Part shown: piece by piece, positions 1-7,238 of the stretch
Numbering within the stretch: position 1 is the first letter of the stretch
Layout of the letters: each line of letters starts with the position of its first letter
Assembly (NCBI GenBank): GCA_963653155.1
Contig: CAVJWR010000102.1
Span: forward strand, 1 to 10,939
DNA from: UBA1731 sp963653155
GTDB taxonomy: Bacteria > Verrucomicrobiota > Kiritimatiellia > RFP12 > UBA1067
Length of the DNA stretch: 10,939 bases
Reading direction: 5' to 3'
Program-made: the position numbers and the translations under genes
The notes under the pieces: model-generated
What the model saw: the letters and a program-made list of their open reading frames with translations, nothing else
Databases searched by the model: none
What the model was told of the DNA's origin: nothing

Positions 1-806
1 TGCCGTACACCGTAGCGAGAAATCGGCGGAATATCGGATGCTTCCCCGCGCATCATCCGGTCGAGGATTTCGGCTCCCAGCCGCCCGCCGGATGCAAAAT
101 CGGGTTCTACGGAGGACAGTGACGGGTTCGGAATCTCGCAGAGGATTTCGTCATTGTCTACGCCGAGAACGGCAATCTGTTCGGGGATTGATAGGTGAAG
201 GAACCGGCAGGTCTCGATGACGTGGCGAGCCCGTGCATCACAGGCGGCGAAGATGGCGCATGGTTGTGGAAGTTCCGTCAGCCATGTGCTCAGGGCGTTT
301 CTTTCGGCGTACCAGTCGTGTGCAATGGATGCGTCCGGACGGTAGCGATAGGGCGCATGCCCCGCCTTGTTCAAGACCGTTGCGAAAGCGTCGAAGCGTT
401 CGTCAGACCAGGCTTCGCCTCCTGTCGAGCCGACGAACGCGAAGTGCGCGAACTGGCGCTTGAGTAAAAGTTCAGCGGCGGCCGTGCCGATGTCTGCATT
501 GTTCGCAAGTACCCAGCGTGCGGCTTTTGTCTTGCATGGCGTGATGTTCATGCTGAAGTAGACGTTGTGTCTTGCGATGATGCGCGTATGCGTGACTTTC
601 GCGGCAATCTGGTCAATGTTCCCGAAGATGCCGTCGGGATGCCATCCGTGGTTGAACACGGAAAAGTCGCTTTCCGGGTCATTGCCGTAAAGGCGTATGT
701 CCCAGTTGCCGTTGCGTGAGGCGTAGTCCAGTATGCCCGTTGTGATTTCACGCACGGAACGGAATCTCCAGTCTAACGCCACAAGGACTCGGAATTGTCT
801 GTTCAT
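1..806 (-). CDS. XylR-type (LacI-like sensor domain) transcriptional regulator, 3' end outside the window
   Basis: The minus-strand frame is open from an ATG at 806-804 through the window edge at base 1, giving 268 complete codons without a stop. The protein starts directly with a periplasmic-binding-protein/LacI-type sugar-sensing fold (MNRQFRVLVALDW) and has no N-terminal helix-turn-helix. A hallmark stretch at about residues 195-240 (CDARARHVIETC, then IPEQIAVLGVDNDEILCE and PSLSSV) closely resembles the sensor domain of E. coli XylR (TDARARHIL...IPEKLCVIGIDNEEL). In that family an AraC-type DNA-binding domain follows at the C-terminus; here it would lie beyond base 1 and is not seen. The gene diverges from the glycoside hydrolase operon, so it is the likely local activator or repressor. 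Its ligand need not be xylose. No Shine-Dalgarno sequence precedes the ATG, and the next in-frame Met is far inside the domain, so leaderless translation is plausible. Confidence 0.88.
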   Translation of the reverse strand, partial: MNRQFRVLVALDWRFRSVREITTGILDYASRNGNWDIRLYGNDPESDFSVFNHGWHPDGIFGNIDQIAAKVTHTRIIARHNVYFSMNITPCKTKAARWVLANNADIGTAAAELLLKRQFAHFAFVGSTGGEAWSDERFDAFATVLNKAGHAPYRYRPDASIAHDWYAERNALSTWLTELPQPCAIFAACDARARHVIETCRFLHLSIPEQIAVLGVDNDEILCEIPNPSLSSVEPDFASGGRLGAEILDRMMRGEASDIPPISRYGVR

Positions 807-809
807 GGA

Positions 810-822
810 TGATAGCATATCA
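810..822. promoter_or_regulatory. Candidate operator 1, dyad TGATA-GCA-TATCA
   Basis: This is a perfect inverted repeat of 5-bp arms with a 3-bp spacer, beginning 4 bp upstream of the regulator's start codon and overlapping its putative -10. The same half-sites recur in a second dyad at 888-899. The position would suit autoregulation. The arms are short and AT-rich, so chance cannot be excluded. Confidence 0.35.
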
Positions 823-843
823 AATGGGGCGAAAGAAAGCCAA
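814..843 (-). promoter_or_regulatory. Candidate promoter of the XylR-type regulator (leaderless)
   Basis: Read on the minus strand, TTGGCT (843-838) is followed after 18 nt by TATGCT (819-814). The -10 ends 7 nt before the ATG at 806, so transcription would start at or next to the start codon, which fits the lack of a ribosome binding site. The hexamers match the sigma-70 consensus only moderately. Support comes from the similar geometry of the promoter at 9847-9875. Confidence 0.4.
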
Positions 844-872
844 TGGTAAGTTCCTTATTTGGAGTTTTATTG

Positions 873-901
873 TTCTCAATATGGAACTATCATTTGATAA
901 T
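873..901 (+). promoter_or_regulatory. Candidate sigma-70-like promoter of the glycoside hydrolase operon
   Basis: TTCTCA (873-878) and GATAAT (896-901) are separated by 17 nt; they match TTGACA at 4 of 6 and TATAAT at 5 of 6 positions. The expected transcript start is near 908, about 20 nt before the ATG at 929. That leaves room for the ribosome binding site at 918-922. The surrounding 807-928 stretch is markedly more AT-rich than the flanking genes. Confidence 0.5.
888..899. promoter_or_regulatory. Candidate operator 2, dyad TATCA-TT-TGATA
   Basis: This is a perfect 5-bp inverted repeat with a 2-bp spacer, built from the same half-sites as the dyad at 810-822. It overlaps the -10 element of the forward promoter, so a bound protein would be expected to block or reposition RNA polymerase. 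The two dyad centres lie about 78 bp apart, a spacing compatible with looping. The regulator binding here is inferred from proximity only. Confidence 0.4.
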
Positions 902-928
902 ATGTAAATATTTCAATAGGAGAAGAAT

Positions 929-3745
929 ATGATGCGATCATTGGGGAAATTTAAGTATGTGTGTTTTGTGGTTTTTTCGGCTCTGGCATTTTGCGAGTTG
1001 TATGGAGCTGCGGACGAAACGGCCAATCCGTCGCAGCCGGAAAACGGGAAATGCGTGTATTCCCCGCGTGTCCTCGAAAGGGCACACGCGGCGTTTGTCA
1101 ATCCTCCGTCGTGCAATCGTCCGGTCGTATGGTGGTGGTTTAATCCCGGCGCGTCCGACGCGGCGGTGACGCGCGACCTTGAGGGGCTGGCGCGTGTCGG
1201 CGTCAGTGGCTTCCACATCTACGGCGGTGCCGCCACGGATCCGGCCTGGAAGGCGAAAGTGAAGTGGGCGCTGTCGGAGGCCAATCGGCTGGGGCTGGAG
1301 TGCGTGGTCTGCATCGGCGCGGCCGGTTGCGGCCATCGGGACACGGAGCCGCGCCATGCGCAGAAGGACGTCGTCTTCTCGACAGTCTCCTGCGAAGGCG
1401 GGCGTGAAGTCCGTGTACGGCTTTCGAAGACCTGCGTGAAGGAGACCCCAAAACTTGCCGACGGGTCGCCAAAGTTCTACTGGGACGTGGCGGTCTTGGC
1501 CGTTCCCCGTGCGCGGGACTCCGTGCCGGTCGAGCAGGTGCGCGATGTCTCGGCGTTCTTTGACGCGAAAACTGAGGAACTGGTCTGGAAGGCGCCGGAG
1601 GGCGCGTGGACGGTCGTGCGCATCGGCTACGTCCCGAAGGTCTTCGGCTGGACGGGCTGCTACATCGACCACATGAGCAAGGAGGCGTTTGACGCGCATT
1701 GGGCGCGGGTGATGACGCCGCTCCTTGCCTCGCTGACGGTCGGCGAGCGCATGGCGCTCAAGGGCGTGATGTGCGACAGCTGGGAGGCCGGGACGGTGAG
1801 TTGGACGGATACGTTCCCACAGGAGTTTCGCCGTCGGCGCGGCTATGACCTTCTTCCGTGGCTTCCCGCGAAGGCCGGACTGCCCATCGGCGATTCCGCC
1901 CAGCGGCAGCGGTTCGAGAGAGACTTTGCGCTGACCGTCGGCGAACTGATCGCCGAAAACCACTACGCCTACCAGAAGGAGGTCGCCAACCGGGAAGGGC
2001 TGATCTCGATCGCGGAGGCAGCCGGTCCCCATCAGCGGCAAGGTGACGTCCGTCAGATGCAGGGGCATTGCGACGTGGCGATGGGTGAGGTCTGGATGCC
2101 CTGTGCGCACCGCTCTGCCGATACCCAGCGGTTCATGGTGCGCGACGCCGCGACTGCCGCGCATGTCTACGGTCTGCCCGAAGTCCTGTCCGAATCCTTC
2201 ACGACGATCGACACGTACTGGAGCGAATCTCCGGCAGACCTGAAGCCGTGCGCCGACCGCGCGTTCTGTGACGGGCTTACGCGCGTCTGCTATCACGGCA
2301 TGATGCTGTCGCCGTCACTGACGGACAAGCCTGGGCGGATTAGGAACGTGGGCATCCACTACAACCCGCAGAACACGTGGTTCGGACAGTCCAAGGCGTT
2401 CAACGACTACCTGTCGCGGTGTTCGTGGATGCTGTCTCGTGGGCGTTTCGCCGCCGATGCCATTCTTTACGCGGGGGATGTGGACGGGCTTTTCGTGGGC
2501 ATGAAGAACGCGGCGGACGGTCTGGGGCTGGGCTATGACTACGACTGTTGCCCTACCGAAGTGCTTCTTCGTGCGCACGTTGAGGATGGCGATGTCGTTC
2601 TGCCCTCCGGGATGAGGTATCGGGCCATCATTCTTTCGGAACGCAATCCCAAGACCCGAAGCAACCTCGAACCGGGCAAGCGGACGATCCGGACATATCC
2701 GGCCCGCCGCCCTGTTATCGGGGAAGCGGCGATGCGCAAGCTGCATGAGCTCGTCCATGCGGGTGCAACGCTCGTCGGCGACCGCCCGGACGGCCCGTCG
2801 CGGATGATGGACTCAACCGCGCGCTATCGGGAAATGTCCGATGCCCTTTGGGGTGCACCCAAAGCGGCATCGTGCGCGGTGCGCAACGTCGGACGGGGAC
2901 GCGTCTTCCTCCGGCGCGCGGGTGTGCGGGACGAATTGCCGCCGGACCTCGCCCTTGCGGGTCTTAATGACGAGGCGGCTGGATCAATTGACTGGATTCA
3001 TCGGACGCTCCCGAACGAGGACATCTATTTCGTCGCGAACCTGTCCGATGCGCCGAAGACGTTCACGGCCACGTTCCGCACTGCGTTCCCGCAGGTCGAA
3101 CTGTGGAATCCCGTTTCCGGAGACCGAACCCTGTCGCAAATTGTGCGGCGGATGCGGGATCGCGGCTTCGACCGGTGCGACGTGGCCCTTTCGCTACCGG
3201 CGCACGGCTCCGTCTTCGTGGTGTTCTCGAATGAGCGGGACGCGCCGCCTCCGTCGAATCCACGCGGCAAGCAGACTTTGTCCGGAGTTTGGACCGTTCG
3301 GTTCGATCCCAGTGTCGGCGGACCGTCCCAGCCCGTTCAGATGCCGGAACTGCGCGACTGGACGACTTTCTCGGACACGGCCATTCGGAACTATTCGGGA
3401 ACGGCTCGCTATTGTTTCACATTCGACGTCGCCGACGACTGTCCGTTGGATGGCCGCGCCGCCCTTGACCTTGGCAGCGTCAACGCGCTTGCGGAGGTTT
3501 TTCTGAACGGACAGCTCTTGGGCGTATCCTGGACGCTGCCGCATCGGCTACCGTGCGGAACGGCACTGAAGCGGAAGGGCAACGAACTGGAGGTGCGCGT
3601 GACAAACCTCTGGCCGAACCGGCTGATTCTGGATGCCGGGCTTCCGCCGGAGAAGCGACGGACGCGCACCAACATCAATCCTTACAAGCCAACTGACGCG
3701 CTCTTGCCGTCGGGGCTGCTCGGACCGGTGACGCTTGTCTGGTAA
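929..3745 (+). CDS. Secreted GH106-like alpha-L-rhamnosidase
   Basis: This 938-residue exported enzyme probably cleaves terminal alpha-L-rhamnose from a polysaccharide. A signal peptide occupies about residues 1-27 (basic start, FVVFSALAF core, likely cut near YGA). The mature part opens with the family's PVVWWWFNPGAS segment (around 65-76), then DLEGLARVGVSGFHIYGG, leading into a TIM-barrel. Acidic motifs that fit the active site are DSWEAG (D283, E286) followed by a RRGYDLLPWLP segment, and SESFT (E422) followed by ADRAFCDGLTR. Residues about 784-938 form a GH2-type beta-sandwich (LSGVWTVRFD, AEVFLNGQLLG, NLWPNRL), as in GH106 enzymes. It is somewhat shorter than well-known members, which exceed 1000 residues. 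The ATG at 929 has AGGAG at 918-922; a second ATG follows at 932. It is the first gene of the operon, divergent from the regulator. Catalytic assignment is by motif recall, not alignment. Confidence 0.8.
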   Translation: MMRSLGKFKYVCFVVFSALAFCELYGAADETANPSQPENGKCVYSPRVLERAHAAFVNPPSCNRPVVWWWFNPGASDAAVTRDLEGLARVGVSGFHIYGGAATDPAWKAKVKWALSEANRLGLECVVCIGAAGCGHRDTEPRHAQKDVVFSTVSCEGGREVRVRLSKTCVKETPKLADGSPKFYWDVAVLAVPRARDSVPVEQVRDVSAFFDAKTEELVWKAPEGAWTVVRIGYVPKVFGWTGCYIDHMSKEAFDAHWARVMTPLLASLTVGERMALKGVMCDSWEAGTVSWTDTFPQEFRRRRGYDLLPWLPAKAGLPIGDSAQRQRFERDFALTVGELIAENHYAYQKEVANREGLISIAEAAGPHQRQGDVRQMQGHCDVAMGEVWMPCAHRSADTQRFMVRDAATAAHVYGLPEVLSESFTTIDTYWSESPADLKPCADRAFCDGLTRVCYHGMMLSPSLTDKPGRIRNVGIHYNPQNTWFGQSKAFNDYLSRCSWMLSRGRFAADAILYAGDVDGLFVGMKNAADGLGLGYDYDCCPTEVLLRAHVEDGDVVLPSGMRYRAIILSERNPKTRSNLEPGKRTIRTYPARRPVIGEAAMRKLHELVHAGATLVGDRPDGPSRMMDSTARYREMSDALWGAPKAASCAVRNVGRGRVFLRRAGVRDELPPDLALAGLNDEAAGSIDWIHRTLPNEDIYFVANLSDAPKTFTATFRTAFPQVELWNPVSGDRTLSQIVRRMRDRGFDRCDVALSLPAHGSVFVVFSNERDAPPPSNPRGKQTLSGVWTVRFDPSVGGPSQPVQMPELRDWTTFSDTAIRNYSGTARYCFTFDVADDCPLDGRAALDLGSVNALAEVFLNGQLLGVSWTLPHRLPCGTALKRKGNELEVRVTNLWPNRLILDAGLPPEKRRTRTNINPYKPTDALLPSGLLGPVTLVW

Positions 3746-3800
3746 CCTCGATGCAGAAAACGGCATTTGCAAGGAATCAACAGAAGGAAATAACGACGGA

Positions 3801-3806
3801 AAGGAA
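3801..3806 (+). promoter_or_regulatory. Ribosome binding site fixing the LamG protein start at 3814
   Basis: AAGGAA lies 7 nt upstream of the ATG at 3814. The upstream in-frame ATG at 3751 lies 5 nt after the previous stop, lacks a comparable site, and would add 21 polar residues before the signal peptide. The ATG at 3835 also lacks one. Confidence 0.6.
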
Positions 3807-3813
3807 CAAACAA

Positions 3814-6800
3814 ATGGATTATCCTCGAAATCAGATGAAACGTGTCGCGGCCTTTTTGCTTGTCGTTCTGCTGGCGCAGGTGTGGACGACGTTGGGAGAC
3901 CTGTCGGGCGAAGTTGTCGCTTCGGGCGCGACGCATGTGGATTCAGTGCAGACTGCGCTGACATCGTTGCGAGTGCCAACGGGCTCGACGGTCTACGAAT
4001 CGGAATTGCCGATGCCGGTCGTTCGACTTCCATTTGACGATTCGCATGCGCCCGGACGGAACACCGGGTCGCTTGGACGCGATCTGATGATGCCCACGGG
4101 TGGCATCTCGTCCGTCATCGGGCGCACGACAGGCGGAGTCCTTCGCCTTGACGGCACGGCGCGATTCCGGTCGCGTTGTCAGGGATTGCCAAGCGGCAAT
4201 TCGGCCTTCTCGATTGCGGTGTGGCTTTCGCCGGAAAGCCCCAACGGCGGCGTCTGCAGCTGGGGCGTGGCGAAGAAGGGCGAATGCGCAGGACTGTCCT
4301 TTCAGTCGGGGAAGGGGAACTTCTTCTTCTATGGATCCGATCTTTCGTTTGAGTGGGCGAGCGGGTTCGCGGGAACGGACTGGGCGCATGTCGTGTGCGT
4401 TTGGGATCCGACTGCGACCGGGGACATGCGTCAGGTCTATGTCAACGGAACGCTTGTCGCCTCCGACGATCCGACGATTACGCCGAACGTGAACCTTTCG
4501 CCCGACACGTCCTTCTACCTCGGCAACGTGCTGGATGTCAAAGAGCAGATCTACAAGGGGCGGATGGACGATTTTCGGATCTATGCGTGTGCCTTGACCG
4601 CATCACAGGCGCAGGTACTCGCGTCCGGTACGCCGCAGGGGACGGACTTCATCCCGTCGTCTGCGGCGGTCGAGGTGTCCGACACTGGCATGATCGTGAA
4701 CGAGATTGGCACGCAGACGTTTGCCGCCCTGTCCGGGAACGGTACCGTCGAAACGGCGGAAGGGTCGAAGACGGTCGTGGCTGTCGAATCGGCATCTTCG
4801 GCTTTGATCGAGTTACGCGGAGCTGGTCATGTCGAGAAGACGGGCGCGGAAAAGTTGCCCGTCCGTCGTCTGGCCGTGGCGGGGCTTGACGTCAAGGCGG
4901 GTGAAGTCGAGGTGCAGGGCGGTCGAGATCTCGCCCGTCATGTGGTTGCGCACTGGACGTTTGATGCTGCCGATCCGGGGTTCGATTCGTCCGGGAACGG
5001 CTATCGGCTGGTGCCGAGCAAGGGCGAGGCGACATGGGGCGACCTGACGAATGCCACCCCGAACGCCGTGACGTTTGCCGGCGCGTCAGATGTCAATGTC
5101 CTTGTGTTGAATTCATTTGCCGCCGCCAAGTTCGCGTCAGAGACCGCCACGGACTTTCCATCGGGGAACGCGGCTTTCACCGTGTCCGTACGGGTGAAGA
5201 ACGAGGCCTCACAGCGCAGCAAGAACGGCATCTATTCTTGGGGAAGCGCGGCGAAGGGTCGGATGAACGGCTTGCGTACGACGGGGGACGGCGACCAGTC
5301 CGACACGACGCGGTATGGCTATCTCCACTACAATTGGGGGAACGATCTCGCGAGCGATGGCGCGGCTCTCGTCAACGGAACGACCGTCTACGACAATGTC
5401 TGGGATGGCGCGTGGCATCATGTGGTCGTGACGTACGATCCATCGCTCCCGAGGCGGCGCATCTATTCTGACGGTGTGCTAGTCGCTGAGGATGTGCCGA
5501 CGGAAATGGTGGTTGACCTGTCTAATTTCGCGATTGGACGAAGCCTTGGCTCCGGGTCAAACCACAACTACTGGCAGGGCACCATGGACGATGTTCTCGT
5601 CTTGAACTGCGCCATCGCGGCGGAACAGGTCCCGTTGTTGGCGGCCGGCGACCTGTCGGCTTTTGCGAAGGGCGAAAGTGCGCTGACTGTTGCGGACGGG
5701 GCGACGTTTTCGGTTCCCGACGGTCAGGTTGTTTCGCTGGGGACGATTCAGGGAACGGGTAAGGTTCGCGTCGATGGTACGCTTGCGATTAACGAACCCA
5801 CTTCTCTTTCCGTCGCATCACTTGAAGGNNNNNNNNNNGTCGTGGCGGTGGCCGACAACCTGACCCTTTCGGCGGGCGGCACGTTTGCCGGGACGGTAGT
5901 GGCGGACGATGGGGCGGCTGTCGCGCTCGATGTCGCCACAGATGAGAAGATTTCCCTCGGACGGATTGTTGGCGGAGGCACCATGACAAAGACAGGGCTT
6001 GGATCCGTTTTGGTTGCGTCTGCGGCGGAATTGCCGACAGGAACGAAAGTCTTGTCCGGTGCGCTTGAGGTCGGGACGGCTGATGGTGTGACGGCCCCGG
6101 TCGCGCATTGGTCGTTCAGCGGCGAGCGGCCTTTGGAAGATGATGACGGAAAGGGGTATGCGCTTGTTCCGAATGCCGGCGAAGCGGGTGCTTTCTCGTC
6201 GGACATTCCCAGTGCGGTCAAGTTGATGGGAGCGGATTACCTGTGTCTTCAGAACTGCGCGGCGTTGCCGTCGGGGGACGAGGCGTTTACCGTTTCCGCG
6301 TGGATCATGCCTGAACGGATGGAGGCGAAGAACTCCTACTTGGGCGTCTGGAGTTGGGGTACGCCCCGCACTGCCCGTGCGATGAACGCCTTTACGCTTT
6401 ACTATTCCATTCAGGGGCGGATGTCAGACGCACCAGGCTACCAGCATTATGCATGGTCGGCAGACCTGTCGGTCGATTCGCATCCGGACGATCCGGTCTT
6501 TTCGGGGGATGTCTCGACTTGGCACAACGTGACCGTGACCTACGACCCGACGTCCCGTGTCCGAGCGCTTTACGTCGATGGCAAGTTGCGTGGGCAGGAC
6601 GTGCTGACGGAAGGTCTGTCCGTGGCCAGCGGAACGAAGTTCACCTTGGGCGCGGCGATGGCGACGGGAACGGATCGTCCTTTCAGGGGGTACATCGGCG
6701 ATTTCGCGATTTGGCGGACAGCCCTGAGCGCAGACGAGGTGAAAAGCCGCTACAGGGCCGGCGAGGACGGCTCGACCTCGGTTGTTCAGTTGACGGTGGC

Positions 6801-7224
6801 CGAAGATGCCGCGTTCGCAGTTCGTTCGGGGACGTGTGCGGTTCGGTCGCTCGCGGGCGGTGGCACGGTCGCAATCCCGTCGAACGCGGAACTGGTGTTC
6901 GCGCCGGGCGGCGAATCTTCGTTCAAAGGTCGCCTGTCGGGAGAGGGGGCCGTCCGCCTCGCTCGGGGGACACACGTCTCGCTGGCGAAAGGGAGCGAAG
7001 TCGGTCGGCTCGTGCTGGACTCTGGTGCGTCTTTGGCGATTGATGTTGACGGGATAAAGGTCGCGGAGTCTTCCGTCGTGCTCAAGGTTTTGTCGTTTGA
7101 AGGAGATGGGGATGCCATTTCCGTTAGCAATCTTCCTAACGAATGGAAGGTTCGCATGCGGCGACGCGGCACGGCATTGATTGTCAGCGCGATTTGCCCG
7201 GGTCTTGCAATAAGCATTCGATAA
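3814..7224 (+). CDS. Secreted multidomain LamG protein with autotransporter-type beta repeats
   Basis: This large protein (about 1136 residues, spanning a sequence gap) is a probable extracellular glycan-binding or surface protein. The N-terminus has a basic stretch (MKR at 8-10) and a hydrophobic core (VAAFLLVVLLAQVW), typical of a signal peptide. Three concanavalin-A-like LamG domains lie at about residues 68-272, 377-615 and 761-984. They share an [LF]PSGxxAF start to the core sheet, an SWG strand and a WxxVxVTYDP-type strand followed by YVNG/SDG/VDG. Domains 2 and 3 share an insertion (YxHYxWxxDL) that domain 1 lacks. Between and after them are Gly/Val/Thr-rich repeats resembling autotransporter-associated strands, for example GAGHVEKTG and GGGTMTKTG (residue 720 on), each running into a G-x-L/V-x-V-x-x-G pattern. 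No catalytic motif, PEP-CTERM tail or outer-membrane barrel is visible. It sits between two exported glycosidases. The specific ligand is unknown. Confidence 0.82.
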   Translation: MDYPRNQMKRVAAFLLVVLLAQVWTTLGDLSGEVVASGATHVDSVQTALTSLRVPTGSTVYESELPMPVVRLPFDDSHAPGRNTGSLGRDLMMPTGGISSVIGRTTGGVLRLDGTARFRSRCQGLPSGNSAFSIAVWLSPESPNGGVCSWGVAKKGECAGLSFQSGKGNFFFYGSDLSFEWASGFAGTDWAHVVCVWDPTATGDMRQVYVNGTLVASDDPTITPNVNLSPDTSFYLGNVLDVKEQIYKGRMDDFRIYACALTASQAQVLASGTPQGTDFIPSSAAVEVSDTGMIVNEIGTQTFAALSGNGTVETAEGSKTVVAVESASSALIELRGAGHVEKTGAEKLPVRRLAVAGLDVKAGEVEVQGGRDLARHVVAHWTFDAADPGFDSSGNGYRLVPSKGEATWGDLTNATPNAVTFAGASDVNVLVLNSFAAAKFASETATDFPSGNAAFTVSVRVKNEASQRSKNGIYSWGSAAKGRMNGLRTTGDGDQSDTTRYGYLHYNWGNDLASDGAALVNGTTVYDNVWDGAWHHVVVTYDPSLPRRRIYSDGVLVAEDVPTEMVVDLSNFAIGRSLGSGSNHNYWQGTMDDVLVLNCAIAAEQVPLLAAGDLSAFAKGESALTVADGATFSVPDGQVVSLGTIQGTGKVRVDGTLAINEPTSLSVASLEXXXXVVAVADNLTLSAGGTFAGTVVADDGAAVALDVATDEKISLGRIVGGGTMTKTGLGSVLVASAAELPTGTKVLSGALEVGTADGVTAPVAHWSFSGERPLEDDDGKGYALVPNAGEAGAFSSDIPSAVKLMGADYLCLQNCAALPSGDEAFTVSAWIMPERMEAKNSYLGVWSWGTPRTARAMNAFTLYYSIQGRMSDAPGYQHYAWSADLSVDSHPDDPVFSGDVSTWHNVTVTYDPTSRVRALYVDGKLRGQDVLTEGLSVASGTKFTLGAAMATGTDRPFRGYIGDFAIWRTALSADEVKSRYRAGEDGSTSVVQLTVAEDAAFAVRSGTCAVRSLAGGGTVAIPSNAELVFAPGGESSFKGRLSGEGAVRLARGTHVSLAKGSEVGRLVLDSGASLAIDVDGIKVAESSVVLKVLSFEGDGDAISVSNLPNEWKVRMRRRGTALIVSAICPGLAISIR
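5829..5838. other. Assembly gap of 10 N inside the LamG gene
   Basis: Ten ambiguous bases fall at about residues 672-676, in the repeat-rich linker between LamG domains 2 and 3. The reading frame is open on both sides in the same phase only if the true length is 3n+1. A run of exactly 10 N is often a scaffolding placeholder, so the real length may differ. Confidence 0.95.
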
Positions 7225-7230
7225 AAGGAG
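7225..7230 (+). promoter_or_regulatory. Ribosome binding site fixing the beta-propeller hydrolase start at 7239
   Basis: AAGGAG begins immediately after the TAA of the LamG gene (7222-7224) and lies 8 nt before the ATG at 7239. It selects this start over an in-frame ATG at 7143, which would overlap the upstream gene by 82 nt and put a charged, non-hydrophobic leader in front. Confidence 0.7.
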
Positions 7231-7238
7231 ATCCTGTC

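Noticed and set aside
938..2296. Long minus-strand open frame (452 codons) antisense to the rhamnosidase gene
   Set aside because: It lies entirely opposite a well-supported gene and its translation is Arg/Pro-rich without recognisable domains, as expected for a shadow frame in high-GC coding DNA.
3751..3813. Upstream ATG at 3751 for the LamG protein
   Set aside because: It has no ribosome binding site, and the extra polar residues would displace the signal peptide; AAGGAA upstream of 3814 supports the later start.
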